In this document: positions 38,019 to 46,907 of the stretch, in pieces | How the letters are laid out: every line of letters begins with the position of its first letter | Numbering within the stretch: the stretch's first letter is position 1 | Origin: Paractinoplanes pyxinae | GTDB taxonomy: Bacteria > Actinomycetota > Actinomycetes > Mycobacteriales > Micromonosporaceae | Reading direction: 5' to 3' | DNA: 64,000 nt | Assembly (NCBI RefSeq): GCF_026626335.1 | Contig: NZ_JAPNTZ010000004.1 | Coordinates: 124,001-188,000 of the forward strand | Program-made: the position numbers and the translations under genes | The notes under the pieces: generated by a model | What the model was told of the DNA's origin: nothing | Seen by the model: only the letters and a program-made list of their open reading frames with translations | Databases searched by the model: none

Positions 38019-38108
38019 CCGGCCGCGTCGCGGTGACGCGCAACCAGGCGGGAGGCCCGGGCATGACCGGCCATTCCGCGGTGACGCGCAACCAGGTGGG
38101 AGGCCCGG
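38001..38108 (+). repeat. ~48-bp tandem repeat at the hisD-hisC junction
   Basis: The word G(C/T)GGGAGGCCCGG, which includes a ribosome site, occurs at 38001, 38048 and 38096 (periods 47 and 48). The segments in between (ATGACCGGC... GTGACGCGCAACCAG) are also near-identical. Each copy precedes a start codon (ATG 38015, ATG 38063, GTG 38110). Confidence 0.85.
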
Positions 38109-38113
38109 CGTGA
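38015..38113 (+). CDS. Repeat-encoded 32-residue micro-ORF between hisD and hisC
   Basis: ATG 38015 overlaps the hisD stop (ATGA) and the TGA at 38111-38113 overlaps the hisC GTG (GTGA). The product is two near-identical 16-residue halves, [16 protein letters not shown] and [23 protein letters not shown] ribosome site precedes each half and hisC. Translation through this frame would couple hisD to hisC. It may be a by-product of duplication; no evidence for a functional peptide. Confidence 0.5.
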   Translation: MTGRVAVTRNQAGGPGMTGHSAVTRNQVGGPA

Positions 38114-39174
38114 CGACGATCGACGACCTGCCGATCCGCGACGACCTGCGGGGCAAGACGCCGTACGGCGCCCCGCAGCTCGACGTGGCGGTGCGGCTCA
38201 ACACCAACGAGAACTCGTACCCGCTGCCCGACGCGGTGGTCGACGCGATCGCCAAGGCCGTGCAGGCCGAGCTGCGTGACCTCAACCGCTACCCCGACCG
38301 GGACGCGGTGGCCCTGCGGACCGACCTGGCCGACTACCTCGGCCACGGCCTGACCAGCGCCAACACGTGGGCCGCGAACGGCTCCAACGAGGTTCAGCAG
38401 CAGCTGCTGCAGGCGTTCGCCGGTCCCGGCCGCACCGCCCTGGGCTTCGGCCCGTCGTACTCGATGCACCCGCTGCTGGCCCAGGGCACCGGCAGCCGGT
38501 GGGTCGGAGCGCTGCGGGATCCCGATTTCGGGCTCACCCCGGCCGCCGCGCTGGCCCAGATCGAGGAGCACGACCCCGACCTGATCTTCCTGTGCTCGCC
38601 CAACAACCCGACCGGCACGGCGCTCGACCCCGAGGTCGTGACCGCCGTGCTCGGTGCGGCCCGGGGCATGGTGGTGGTCGACGAGGCGTACGCCGAATTC
38701 GCCCGTCCCGGCACGCCCAGCGCGCTGGCCCTGCTGCCGGGGCACCCGCGCCTGGTGGTGAGCCGCACGATGAGCAAGGCGTTCGGCTTCGCCGGGGGCC
38801 GGCTCGGCTATCTGGCCGCCGACCCGGCCGTGGTCGACGCCGTGCAACTGGTCCGCCTGCCCTACCACCTGTCCGCGCTCACCCAGGCCGCCGCCCGCGC
38901 GGCGCTGTCCCAGCGGGCGGCCCTGCTCGACACGGTCGAGGTGATCAAGCAGCAGCGCGACCGCATCGTCACCACGCTGCGCGAGCGTGGCCTGCGGGTG
39001 GCCGACAGCGACGCCAACTTCGTGCTGTTCGAGGTGGGCGGGGATCAGAAAATCGCTTGGCAGCGCCTGCTCGACCGCGGTGTGCTCATCCGCGACGTCG
39101 GCCTGCCGGGCTGGTTGCGCGTGACCGCCGGAACGCCCGCAGAGACCGATGCATTCTTGGAGGCCTTGCAGTGA
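38110..39174 (+). CDS. hisC: Histidinol-phosphate aminotransferase HisC
   Basis: This 354-residue class I/II PLP aminotransferase makes L-histidinol phosphate. It shows [11 protein letters not shown] at the N-terminus, the PNNPTG motif ([10 protein letters not shown]), the DEAYAEFA block, the PLP lysine in [17 protein letters not shown] and the C-terminal [20 protein letters not shown] 38110 follows GGGAGG at ~7 nt; the frame continues upstream into hisD and is rejected there. It overlaps hisB by GTGA. Confidence 0.96.
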   Translation: MTTIDDLPIRDDLRGKTPYGAPQLDVAVRLNTNENSYPLPDAVVDAIAKAVQAELRDLNRYPDRDAVALRTDLADYLGHGLTSANTWAANGSNEVQQQLLQAFAGPGRTALGFGPSYSMHPLLAQGTGSRWVGALRDPDFGLTPAAALAQIEEHDPDLIFLCSPNNPTGTALDPEVVTAVLGAARGMVVVDEAYAEFARPGTPSALALLPGHPRLVVSRTMSKAFGFAGGRLGYLAADPAVVDAVQLVRLPYHLSALTQAAARAALSQRAALLDTVEVIKQQRDRIVTTLRERGLRVADSDANFVLFEVGGDQKIAWQRLLDRGVLIRDVGLPGWLRVTAGTPAETDAFLEALQ

Positions 39175-39782
39175 GCCGCACCGCGCGCGTCGAGCGCGTC
39201 ACCAACGAGACCAAGGTGCTCGTCGAGATCGACCTCGACGGCACCGGCAAGGGCGACCTGAGCACGGGTGTCGGCTTCTACGACCACATGCTCAACCAGC
39301 TGGCCCGGCACGGCGGCTTCGACCTGACCGTGCGCACCGAGGGTGACCTCGAGATCGACGCGCACCACACGATGGAAGACACGGCAATTGCGCTCGGTGA
39401 CGCCTTCGCGCGTGCGCTGGGTGACAAGGCCGGCATCCGCCGCTACGGCTCGGCCACCATCCCGATGGACGAGGTGCTGGTGCGGGCTGCGGTCGACCTG
39501 TCCGGCCGGCCGTACATCGTGCACGACGAGCCCGAGCTCGCGCCGTACATCGGTCCGGTCTACCCGACCAGCATGACCCGGCACATCTTCGAGTCGTTCG
39601 GCCACGCGGCCCGGCTCACGCTGCACGTCAGCGTGCTCCGGGCGGCCCGCGACGGCGGCAAGCCCGACGCCCACCACGTGGTCGAGACGCAGTTCAAGGC
39701 GTTCTCGCGGGCGCTGCGCGAGGCGGTCGAGATCGACCCCCGCAACGCCGGCCAGCTGCCCTCGACCAAGGGCGTGCTCTGA
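39171..39782 (+). CDS. hisB: Imidazoleglycerol-phosphate dehydratase HisB
   Basis: This 203-residue manganese enzyme catalyses the sixth step of histidine synthesis. It carries the metal-binding blocks [29 protein letters not shown] and [17 protein letters not shown]. It is the stand-alone dehydratase without the phosphatase domain found in E. coli. GTG 39171 overlaps the hisC stop, and its TGA overlaps the ATG of a small membrane ORF by one base. Confidence 0.96.
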   Translation: MSRTARVERVTNETKVLVEIDLDGTGKGDLSTGVGFYDHMLNQLARHGGFDLTVRTEGDLEIDAHHTMEDTAIALGDAFARALGDKAGIRRYGSATIPMDEVLVRAAVDLSGRPYIVHDEPELAPYIGPVYPTSMTRHIFESFGHAARLTLHVSVLRAARDGGKPDAHHVVETQFKAFSRALREAVEIDPRNAGQLPSTKGVL

Positions 39783-39928
39783 TGGCCATCGCGCTGTTCC
39801 TGCTGGCCGGCTTCCTGGTCGGCGGCGTGATCCAGCTCGTGCGCTCGGGGGCCACCAAGTTCAGCATCGGCCTGGTCGGGGTGCTCGCCGCCCTGGCCAC
39901 GGCCGGCGGCATCCTGTGGTCGGTCTGA
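39782..39928 (+). CDS. Small two-helix membrane protein in the his operon
   Basis: This 48-residue frame (start [18 protein letters not shown], end TAGGILWSV) has two hydrophobic stretches (about 2-20 and 28-47) separated by the polar turn RSGATK. It overlaps hisB by TGATG and hisH by TGATG, with no spare bases, and uses the same GC-rich third positions. The tight fit and hydrophobic pattern support a real gene. Function is unknown; a membrane anchor or transport helper is a guess. Confidence 0.7.
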   Translation: MAIALFLLAGFLVGGVIQLVRSGATKFSIGLVGVLAALATAGGILWSV

Positions 39929-40548
39929 TGACGAGCGTCGTGGTGCTCGACTACGGGTCGGGCAATCTGCGGTCGGCCGAGCGCGCTGTCGCGCGTACGG
40001 GCGTGGACGTCACCGTGACCAGCGACCTGACCGTCGCGGCCGAGGCCGACGGCCTGGTCGTCCCCGGCGTGGGCGCCTACGCCGCGTGCATGGCCGGCAT
40101 CGACGAGATCGACGCCGGCCCGATGATCGCGGCCCGGGTCGCGGCCGGCCGTCCGGTGATCGGCATCTGCGTCGGCATGCAGATCCTGTTCGAGGCGGGC
40201 GTCGAGCACGGCGTCGAGACCAAGGGCCTGGGCCTGCTGCCGGGCGTCGTGAACAAGCTGACGGCCGAGCGCATCCCGCACATGGGCTGGAACACGGTCG
40301 ACGTGCCGGTGGGGTCGCGGCTGTTCGACGGGCTCTCCGACGATTCCCGGTTCTACTTCGTCCACTCGTACGCGGCGAATGATGTCGACCTTCTTCGCGC
40401 GGCCGGCGGCAAGGTGACCACGGCGAGCCACGACAAGCCCTTCGCGGCGGCGGTCGAGCTCGGCCCGCTGAGCGCGGCGCAGTTCCACCCCGAGAAGTCG
40501 GGCGACGCCGGCTACGCGCTGCTGCGCAACTGGGTCGCCGGAATCTAG
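39928..40548 (+). CDS. hisH: Imidazole glycerol phosphate synthase glutaminase subunit HisH
   Basis: This 206-residue class I glutaminase feeds ammonia to HisF. The nucleophile is Cys81 (GICVGMQILF) and the His-Glu pair is in QFHPEKSG near the C-terminus. The N-terminal VVVLDYGSGNLRS is typical. ATG 39928 overlaps the upstream small ORF; a frame 12 bases longer (39916) is less likely. Its partner hisF is 3 kb away beyond lysR/eamA. Confidence 0.96.
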   Translation: MTSVVVLDYGSGNLRSAERAVARTGVDVTVTSDLTVAAEADGLVVPGVGAYAACMAGIDEIDAGPMIAARVAAGRPVIGICVGMQILFEAGVEHGVETKGLGLLPGVVNKLTAERIPHMGWNTVDVPVGSRLFDGLSDDSRFYFVHSYAANDVDLLRAAGGKVTTASHDKPFAAAVELGPLSAAQFHPEKSGDAGYALLRNWVAGI

Positions 40549-40551
40549 ACG

Positions 40552-40875
40552 ATGTCGAAGGAGCGTGCGCGGCGGCGCGAGGCGCGTCTCGCCGTGCTGG
40601 AGAAGGAGAAGGCCGCGCGCGCCCGCAAGGTGGCGCGGCGGCAGCAGCGGCGCCAGGTGCTGAATCGGCTCCGCCCTCGACGGCGGAGCAGTTCGGGCCA
40701 GCTCTATCGGCGCAGCCGGGGCGAACGGCTCGGCATCCTGCTGGTGCCGGCGGTGGCCATCGCCGCGGTGTGGCTGTTCGTGCCCGAGCTGTCGCTGCGG
40801 ATCGTGCTCACCGCAGTGCTGGTCCTTGCCGCCCCGGCTCTCGTGGTCGTCGTCCTCGGCCGCAAGGCCGGCTGA
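40552..40875 (+). CDS. Small basic membrane protein between hisH and priA
   Basis: This 107-residue protein has an extremely basic N-terminal 60 residues (Arg/Lys ~40%) that may be helical and nucleic-acid or membrane-surface binding. Two membrane helices follow (about 59-77 and 83-103). It starts 3 nt after the hisH stop and sits within the his operon. I do not recognise a family and give no function. Confidence 0.72.
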   Translation: MSKERARRREARLAVLEKEKAARARKVARRQQRRQVLNRLRPRRRSSSGQLYRRSRGERLGILLVPAVAIAAVWLFVPELSLRIVLTAVLVLAAPALVVVVLGRKAG

Positions 40876-40930
40876 TCCACCCCGTCGTCCACGGCCGTGA
40901 AGCCGGCCGAACTATCTGGAGAGAGCAACC

Positions 40931-41662
40931 ATGACCTTGCAGCTGCTGCCCGCCGTCGACGTCGCGGACGGTCAGGCCGTCCGCCTCGTGCAGGGCGCCG
41001 CCGGCTCCGAGACGGCCTACGGCGACCCGCTCGAGGCCGCGCTGGCCTGGCAGAACGACGGCGCCGAGTGGGTGCACCTGGTCGACCTGGACGCGGCCTT
41101 CGGGCGCGGCTCCAACGCCGAGCTGCTGGCGGGCGTGGTCGGCCGGCTCGACGTCAAGGTGGAGCTGTCCGGCGGCATCCGCGACGACGAGTCGCTGACC
41201 CGGGCCCTGGCCACCGGCTGCGCGCGGGTCAACATCGGCACCGCCGCGCTGGAGGACCCGGAGTGGTGCGACCGGGTCGTGGCCGAGTACGGCGACCGGG
41301 TGGCGATCGGCCTGGACGTGCGCGGCCGCACCCTGTCGGCCCGCGGCTGGACCCGCGACGGCGGCGACCTGTACGAGGTGCTGGCCCGGCTCGACAAGGC
41401 GGGCGCCTCGCGCTACGTGGTCACCGACATCACCAAGGACGGCATGATGCGCGGCCCGAACGTCGAGCTGCTGCGCGAGGTGTGCGCGGCCACCGACAAG
41501 CCGATCATCGCCAGCGGCGGCGTGTCCACCCTGGACGATCTGCGGGCGCTGGCCGCGCTGGAGCCGGTCGGCGTCGAAGGCGTGATCGCCGGCAAGTCGC
41601 TCTACGCGGGCGCGTTCACCGTGCGTCAGGCGCTCGACGCGCTGGCCGAAGCCGCGGCCTGA
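40931..41662 (+). CDS. priA: Bifunctional phosphoribosyl isomerase PriA (HisA/TrpF)
   Basis: This 243-residue (beta-alpha)8 barrel has the HisA pattern: [18 protein letters not shown] at the N-terminus with the first catalytic Asp, [25 protein letters not shown] and [14 protein letters not shown] with the second catalytic Asp. In actinobacteria without a separate trpF this enzyme serves both histidine and tryptophan synthesis. GGAGAGAG precedes ATG 40931. The last 26 bases are nearly repeated just after the stop. Confidence 0.94.
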   Translation: MTLQLLPAVDVADGQAVRLVQGAAGSETAYGDPLEAALAWQNDGAEWVHLVDLDAAFGRGSNAELLAGVVGRLDVKVELSGGIRDDESLTRALATGCARVNIGTAALEDPEWCDRVVAEYGDRVAIGLDVRGRTLSARGWTRDGGDLYEVLARLDKAGASRYVVTDITKDGMMRGPNVELLREVCAATDKPIIASGGVSTLDDLRALAALEPVGVEGVIAGKSLYAGAFTVRQALDALAEAAA

Positions 41663-41694
41663 TTCGCCGGTGCGTCAGGCGTTCGACGCGCCGG
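41621..41694 (+). repeat. Duplicated priA 3' end
   Basis: The terminal priA coding sequence GTGCGTCAGGCGCTCGACGC (41621-41640) recurs after the stop at 41670 with a period of 49 bp; over 26 bp the copies differ at two positions. The second copy is not in a long frame. Confidence 0.75.
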
Positions 41695-41721
41695 CTGCAG
41701 AAAAGGGCCTGATCCGCGCGC

Positions 41722-42618
41722 CTACTGGGCGTCGACGGCCCGGCTCCACGACTCGCGCAGGGCCGCCACGGCCGCCCCCACGGCGGGGCGGGCCGTGGAG
41801 GCCTCGCGCCACGCCACCACGACCCGGCGCTTCGGCTCGGGGGTGACGCGGACGACGCGTACGCCCGGGGGAAGTTCTCTCGACCGCGCCAGCCGGGGGA
41901 TGACGGCGACCCCGAGCCCGGCCGCGATCAGGGTCAGCTGGGTCTCGAACTCGCCGACGTGGAAGTCGGGCTGCACGCCGGGGATCGCGCGCAGCAGCCA
42001 CTGGTGGCAGACGTCGCCGGCCGGGGCCGCGATCCACCGTTCGTCGCCGAGCTTCGACCGCGGCACGGTGTCGCCGAAGCGGTGGCCGCTGGGCACGATC
42101 AGGTCGGCCACGTCCCAGCCCAGCTCGACGTGCGTGACGCCGCTCGGATAGCGCAGGGCCACCTCGGGCCAGTCGTCGAGCACGGCCAGGTCGGCGTGCC
42201 CCCGGTGCAGCACCTCGAGGCCTTCGTGCGGGTTCACCTCGACCAGCCCGGTGCTGAGCTGCGGATGCTCCAGGGCCAGGCGATGCAGCGCGTACGGCAG
42301 GAGGGCGCGGCAGGCCGTGGCGAACGCCGCCACCGTGAGCCGCCCGACGACCGTGTCGCGGTGCGCCGCCAGGGCCGCCTCGGCCTCGTCGACCGTGGCC
42401 AGCACCTTCTCGGCGTGCCGGGCCAGCACCCGGCCGGCCTCGGTGAGCCGCAGCCGCCGCCCGTCCTTCTCGACGAGTGTGGCGCCCGTCTCGCGCTCGA
42501 GCTTGGCCAGTTGCTGCGACACGGCCGACGGGGTGCAGTGCAGCGCCTCGCCCGCCGCCAGCACCGTCTTGTAGCTGGCCACGGCGTGCAGGGCGCGCAG
42601 GCGGCCCAGATCCATCAT
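41722..42618 (-). CDS. LysR-family transcriptional regulator
   Basis: This 298-residue LTTR has an N-terminal winged helix-turn-helix (LRALHAVASYKTVLAAGEALHCTPSAVSQQLAKLERETG) and a C-terminal periplasmic-binding-like effector domain (from about residue 92). It is divergent from an EamA transporter with a 19-bp palindrome between, so it probably controls that gene and itself. Tandem ATGs at 42618 and 42615 are both possible. Effector unknown. Confidence 0.92.
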   Translation of the reverse strand: MMDLGRLRALHAVASYKTVLAAGEALHCTPSAVSQQLAKLERETGATLVEKDGRRLRLTEAGRVLARHAEKVLATVDEAEAALAAHRDTVVGRLTVAAFATACRALLPYALHRLALEHPQLSTGLVEVNPHEGLEVLHRGHADLAVLDDWPEVALRYPSGVTHVELGWDVADLIVPSGHRFGDTVPRSKLGDERWIAAPAGDVCHQWLLRAIPGVQPDFHVGEFETQLTLIAAGLGVAVIPRLARSRELPPGVRVVRVTPEPKRRVVVAWREASTARPAVGAAVAALRESWSRAVDAQ

Positions 42619-42626
42619 GCAGCCAC

Positions 42627-42645
42627 GCTACATCTTGGGTGTAGC
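42627..42645. promoter_or_regulatory. LysR operator in the lysR-eamA divergon
   Basis: GCTACA (42627-42632), 7 nt, TGTAGC (42640-42645) form a perfect interrupted palindrome of LTTR type, 8 nt from the lysR start and just upstream of eamA. Confidence 0.7.
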
Positions 42646-42689
42646 AAATTTCGATGGTGCTTAACGGTCGCCGTGGCCAGGCTGAGGGA

Positions 42690-43565
42690 GTGAAACCGCG
42701 TGATCTCGCCCTGACCGTGGGCCTCATGGCCGTCTGGGGCTTCAACTTCGTCGTCATCGAGACCGGCCTCGACCACTTCCCGCCGCTGCTGTTCAACGCG
42801 CTGCGCTTCACCCTGGCCGCGTTCCCGGCGGTGTTCTTCGTGGGCCGGCCGCAGGTGCCGTGGCGGTGGATCGTCGCCGTCGGGCTGATCCTCGGCGTCA
42901 CCAAGTTCTCGCTGCTGTTCGGCGGCATGGCGGCCGGGATGCCGGCCGGGCTGAGCTCGCTCGTGCTGCAGAGCCAGGCCGTCTTCACGATGGTCTTCGC
43001 GGTGCTGCTGCTGCGCGAGCGGCCGCGTCCGGTCCAGATCGCCGGGCTGCTGGTCGCGGCGGCCGGGGTCGCCCTGGTGGCCACCCGGATGGGGGCCGGG
43101 CTCGGGGCGTTCCTGCTGATCGTCGGGGCGGCCGCCGCCTGGGGGCTGTCCAACATCGCCACCCGCAAGGCGTCCCCGCCGGACACGCTGCGGTTCATGG
43201 TCTGGGCCAGCGCTGTCGCGTCGGGTCCCCTGATCGTGCTGTCGCTGCTGGTGGACGGCCCGTCGGCCGATCTGGCGGCGCTGCGGGCGTTCGATCTGGA
43301 AGCGCTGGCGGCGTTGCTCTACGTCGCGCTGATCTCGACGCTGGCCGGCTTCGCGGTGTGGGGGCGGCTGCTTCAGACGTACGGGGCCTCGACCGTCGCG
43401 CCGTTCTCGATGCTCGTGCCGTTCTTCGGCTTGGCCTCGGCGGCGATCTTCCTGGGCGAGCGGATCACCGCCGTCGAGGTGACCGGGGCAGTGCTCGTGG
43501 TCGGCGGCATCCTGCTGGGCCTCGTCAAGCTCCGGGCGCCCCGCCTCGTTAGGGTTGAGGCATGA
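42690..43565 (+). CDS. EamA-family (DMT) transporter
   Basis: This 291-residue protein has two EamA repeats and ten predicted membrane helices (e.g. [20 protein letters not shown] and the second-repeat [15 protein letters not shown]). Members export amino acids or other metabolites; the substrate is not predictable. GTG 42690 ([13 protein letters not shown]) is the family-typical start, but GAGG lies only 2-3 nt upstream; ATG 42654 is an in-frame alternative. It overlaps hisF by ATGA. With lysR it separates priA from hisF. Confidence 0.88.
   Translation: MKPRDLALTVGLMAVWGFNFVVIETGLDHFPPLLFNALRFTLAAFPAVFFVGRPQVPWRWIVAVGLILGVTKFSLLFGGMAAGMPAGLSSLVLQSQAVFTMVFAVLLLRERPRPVQIAGLLVAAAGVALVATRMGAGLGAFLLIVGAAAAWGLSNIATRKASPPDTLRFMVWASAVASGPLIVLSLLVDGPSADLAALRAFDLEALAALLYVALISTLAGFAVWGRLLQTYGASTVAPFSMLVPFFGLASAAIFLGERITAVEVTGAVLVVGGILLGLVKLRAPRLVRVEA
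43550..43555 (+). promoter_or_regulatory. Leaderless-type -10 box of hisF
   Basis: TAGGGT lies 6 nt before the hisF ATG, inside the 3' end of eamA. It would let hisF be expressed independently of the LysR-controlled transporter. Confidence 0.55.
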
Positions 43566-44323
43566 CGGTTGCCGTGCGCGTGATTCCCTGCCTCGACGTG
43601 GACGCGGGCCGCGTCGTCAAGGGGGTCAACTTCGTCGACCTGCGCGACGCCGGCGATCCGGTCGAGCTGGCCGCCGCGTACGACGCTCAGGGCGCCGACG
43701 AGCTGACGTTCCTCGACGTCACCGCGTCCTCGGATGATCGCGGCACGATGCTGGACGTGGTGCGGCGTACGGCCGAATCGGTCTTCATCCCGCTCACCGT
43801 GGGCGGCGGCGTGCGCTCGGTCGAGAACGTCGACGTGCTGCTGCGGGCCGGCGCCGACAAGGTCGGGGTCAACACGGCGGCCATCGCCCGGCCGTCGCTG
43901 ATCGAAGAGATCGCCCAGCGCTTCGGCAATCAGGTTCTGGTGCTCTCGCTGGACGTGCGCCGATCTTCCGAGCAGCCCAGCGGGTGGGAGGTCACCACGC
44001 ACGGCGGCCGGCGCAGCGCGGGCCTCGACGCCATCGAGTGGGCCGCGAAGGTGGCCGAACTGGGCGCGGGCGAGATCCTGCTCAACTCGATGGACGCCGA
44101 CGGCACCAAGGCCGGTTTCGACCTCGACCTGATCGCCGCCGTCCGGAAGGTCGTCGACATCCCGGTCATCGCCAGCGGCGGCGCGGGAGCGGTCGGACAC
44201 TTCCCGCCGGCCGTGGCGGCCGGGGCCGACGCCGTACTCGCCGCAAGCGTCTTTCACTTCGGTGACCTGTCGATCGGCGAGGTCAAGCAGTCGCTGCGCG
44301 AGGCGGGCAATCCCGTCCGCTGA
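43562..44323 (+). CDS. hisF: Imidazole glycerol phosphate synthase cyclase subunit HisF
   Basis: This 253-residue (beta-alpha)8 barrel forms the imidazole ring using ammonia from HisH. It has [18 protein letters not shown] with catalytic Asp12, [19 protein letters not shown] (second catalytic Asp) and [15 protein letters not shown] 43562 is 6 nt after a TAGGGT box and overlaps the eamA stop. It is detached from the main his genes by the lysR/eamA pair. Confidence 0.97.
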   Translation: MTVAVRVIPCLDVDAGRVVKGVNFVDLRDAGDPVELAAAYDAQGADELTFLDVTASSDDRGTMLDVVRRTAESVFIPLTVGGGVRSVENVDVLLRAGADKVGVNTAAIARPSLIEEIAQRFGNQVLVLSLDVRRSSEQPSGWEVTTHGGRRSAGLDAIEWAAKVAELGAGEILLNSMDADGTKAGFDLDLIAAVRKVVDIPVIASGGAGAVGHFPPAVAAGADAVLAASVFHFGDLSIGEVKQSLREAGNPVR

Positions 44324-44549
44324 AGCTGGCAATGTGCTGAGAAATGCCTGCCTGGGGGCAAGTACTTTGGTGGGGAAATGCGCGTTTCACGTCGTGGGAC
44401 GATGAGATGTGGCGGTCGATACACTTGCGGTGATGCTGCTTGATCGCTAGCGGCGCCGGGGCGGCACTAGCCCTCCCGCCACCGTCCCAATACTCTGCGG
44501 TAACACAAAAGTTAAATCCCCCCGCACGACTGACCATAAGGCGGCGCCG

Positions 44550-46373
44550 ATGGCTCTCGAGGTTCCCTACCGGTCGATCCCCGACATGTTCTTCAAGCGC
44601 GTGGCCGCGACCCCCAACGGCCAGGCCTTCGCGGTGCCGAACGCCGACGACACGGGCATGGTGTGGTACACGTGGGCGCAGGTGGGTGAACGGGCCTCGG
44701 CCATCGCGGCGGGCCTGCGTGACCTCGGGGTGGGCCTGGAGGACAGGGTGGCCATCCTGTCCGGCACGCGGTACGAGTGGGTGCTGGCCGATCTCGGCAT
44801 CAACGCCGCCGGCGCCGCCACCACCACGGTCTACCCGACCACCGAGCCCGAGGACGCGAGCTACATCGTCTCCAACTCCGGCTCCAAGGTGCTCTTCGCC
44901 GAGAACGCGCAGCAGGCGCTGAAGATCGCCGGCGTCGAGACCGACGTGACCCACGTGGTGCTCATCGACGGGCTGGCCGACGCGGGCGCGACGCCGCCCC
45001 AGCTCACCCTGGCCGAGCTCGAGGAGCGGGGCGCCGCCGTCCTGCGCGAGCGGCCGAAGCTGATCGAAGAGGTCGTCGAGTCGATCGGCCCCGACAACCT
45101 GGCCACCCTCATCTACACCTCGGGCACCACCGGCCGCCCCAAGGGTGTGCAGCTGCTGCACTCGGGCTGGACGTGGGAGGGCGTGGCCCAGCAGGGCCTC
45201 GGTCTGTTCGAGTCGTCCGACCTGCAGTACCTGTGGCTGCCGCTGTCGCACTCGTTCGGCAAGACGCTGCTCTGCGGCATCATCCACGTCGGCGTGCCGA
45301 CCTACGTCGACGGCCGCGTCGACAAGCTGGTCGACATGCTCGCGGTGGTCAAGCCGACGCTGATGTGCGCGGCGCCCCGCATCTTCGAAAAGGTCTACAA
45401 CAAGACCGTCACCACGGCGCTGGCCGGCGGCGGGGCCAAGGCCAAGATCTTCCACTGGGCCGTCGCCACCGGCAAGCAGAAGGTCGCCCTCGAACAGGCC
45501 GGCAAGCCGGTCCCGGCCGGGCTCAAGCTCAAGTTCGGCGTGGCCGAGCGGCTGGTCTTCTCGAAGCTGCAGACCCGCCTCGGCGGGCGGCTGCGGGTGC
45601 TGGTCAGCGGGTCGGCTCCGCTCAGCCGCGAGATCGCCGAGTTCTTCGCGGCGGCCAACCTGCCGATCATGGAGGGCTACGGCCTGACCGAGAGCAGCGC
45701 GGCCAACTTCGTCAACCGGCTCGAGAAGCTGAAGATCGGCACGGTCGGCCTGCCGCTGGGCGACCTCGAATGCAAGATCGACACCGACGGCGAGGTGCTG
45801 CTGCGCGGCGCCCCGGTCATGCGCGGCTACCACAACCTGCCGCAAGAGACCGAAGAGGCGTTCACCGAGGACGGCTGGCTGCGCACCGGCGACATCGGCG
45901 AACTCGACGCGGACGGCTTCCTGTCGATCACCGACCGCAAGAAAGACCTGGTCAAGACGTCCGGCGGCAAGTACATCGCGCCCAGCGCGATCGAGGGCCA
46001 GTTCAAGGCGGTCTGCCCGTACACCTCGCAGGCGGTCGTGGTCGGCCAGGCCCGCAACTTCGTGACCATGCTGATCTCGCTCGACGAGGACGCGATCAAG
46101 GGCTGGGCGGCGAGCGGACCGCTGTCCGGCAAGAGCTACGAAGAGATCGTGGCCGCGCCCGAGACCGAGAAGATGGTCGCCGGCTACGTGGAAGAGCTGA
46201 ACAGCAAGCTCAACCGGTGGGAGACGATCAAGAAGTTCGCCATCCTGCCCCGCGACCTGAGCATCGAGGCCGGCGAGATCACCCCGTCCATGAAGATCAA
46301 GCGGCGGTCGGTCGAGACCAACTTCTCCGAGCAGATCGACAAGATGTACGCGGGTTCGCTTGCGCAGATCTGA
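44550..46373 (+). CDS. Long-chain acyl-CoA ligase (FadD15-like AMP-forming synthetase)
   Basis: This 607-residue ANL-superfamily enzyme activates fatty acids to acyl-AMP and then acyl-CoA. It has the P-loop-like YTSGTTGRPKG, the GYGLTESSA core motif, DGWLRTGDIGELDADGFL and ITDRKKDLVKTSGGKYIAP (linker and catalytic-Lys region). Similarity pattern and length match the FadD15/long-chain subgroup. AAGGCGG precedes ATG 44550. The 226-bp gap upstream contains no clear gene. A strong terminator follows. Confidence 0.92.
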   Translation: MALEVPYRSIPDMFFKRVAATPNGQAFAVPNADDTGMVWYTWAQVGERASAIAAGLRDLGVGLEDRVAILSGTRYEWVLADLGINAAGAATTTVYPTTEPEDASYIVSNSGSKVLFAENAQQALKIAGVETDVTHVVLIDGLADAGATPPQLTLAELEERGAAVLRERPKLIEEVVESIGPDNLATLIYTSGTTGRPKGVQLLHSGWTWEGVAQQGLGLFESSDLQYLWLPLSHSFGKTLLCGIIHVGVPTYVDGRVDKLVDMLAVVKPTLMCAAPRIFEKVYNKTVTTALAGGGAKAKIFHWAVATGKQKVALEQAGKPVPAGLKLKFGVAERLVFSKLQTRLGGRLRVLVSGSAPLSREIAEFFAAANLPIMEGYGLTESSAANFVNRLEKLKIGTVGLPLGDLECKIDTDGEVLLRGAPVMRGYHNLPQETEEAFTEDGWLRTGDIGELDADGFLSITDRKKDLVKTSGGKYIAPSAIEGQFKAVCPYTSQAVVVGQARNFVTMLISLDEDAIKGWAASGPLSGKSYEEIVAAPETEKMVAGYVEELNSKLNRWETIKKFAILPRDLSIEAGEITPSMKIKRRSVETNFSEQIDKMYAGSLAQI

Positions 46374-46401
46374 CGGTCCGCACCCTGCACTTCTCGCGCG
46401 T

Positions 46402-46427
46402 ACGGCCGGGGCCACCGCCCCGGCCGT
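46402..46427 (+). terminator. Terminator after the acyl-CoA ligase gene
   Basis: An 11-bp perfect stem (46402-46412 with 46417-46427) with a CACC loop is followed by TTCGTCG, 29 nt after the stop. Confidence 0.85.
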
Positions 46428-46434
46428 TTCGTCG

Positions 46435-46440
46435 TAGGCT
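46435..46440 (+). promoter_or_regulatory. Leaderless-type -10 box of the PNPOx-like gene
   Basis: TAGGCT lies 6 nt before ATG 46447, immediately after the terminator hairpin. No -35 is recognisable within the hairpin. Confidence 0.55.
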
Positions 46441-46446
46441 GCGGCG

Positions 46447-46899
46447 ATGGCTGACGATCCGCGGTCGAAGGAACAGCGCAAGGCGGACGTGCTCGCGCGG
46501 TTGAGCGCTCCGGTGGCCGACGCCTGGGTGGCGACGGCCGGCGACGGCGGCCCCTATCTCGTGCCGTTCACGCTGGCCTGGTTCCGGGAGCGCCTGCTGC
46601 TCGCCACCGGGCGCAAGTCGCCGACGGTCCGCAACATCGCCGCCAACGGGCGGGCCCGGATCGGTTTCGGGCCGACCCGCGACGTCATCCTGATCGAGGC
46701 CGAGCTGGAGGCGACGCTGCCGGTGGCCGAAGCGGTGGACGAGGGCGCCGCCTACGCGGAGCAGAACGACTGGGATCCGCGGGAGGCCGGCGAGGCGTAC
46801 GTCTTCCTCGTGCTGCGCCCGGCCCGCGTACTGGCCTGGCGTGAAGAGAACGAACTGCCCGGCCGCGAACTGATGCGCGACGGCGCCTGGCTGGTGTGA
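46447..46899 (+). CDS. PNPOx-like (FMN/F420-binding split-barrel) protein
   Basis: This 150-residue protein has the split-barrel pattern: DAWVATAGDGGPYLVPFTLAW for the first strands, LLLATGRKSPTVRNIAANGRARIGFG for the cofactor-binding loop, and RPARVLAWREENELPGR at the end. In actinobacteria many such proteins are F420-dependent reductases; the cofactor cannot be decided from sequence. ATG 46447 is probably leaderless. Its stop is 8 nt from the convergent yczR stop. Confidence 0.85.
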   Translation: MADDPRSKEQRKADVLARLSAPVADAWVATAGDGGPYLVPFTLAWFRERLLLATGRKSPTVRNIAANGRARIGFGPTRDVILIEAELEATLPVAEAVDEGAAYAEQNDWDPREAGEAYVFLVLRPARVLAWREENELPGRELMRDGAWLV

Positions 46900-46907
46900 G
46901 CCCCGGG

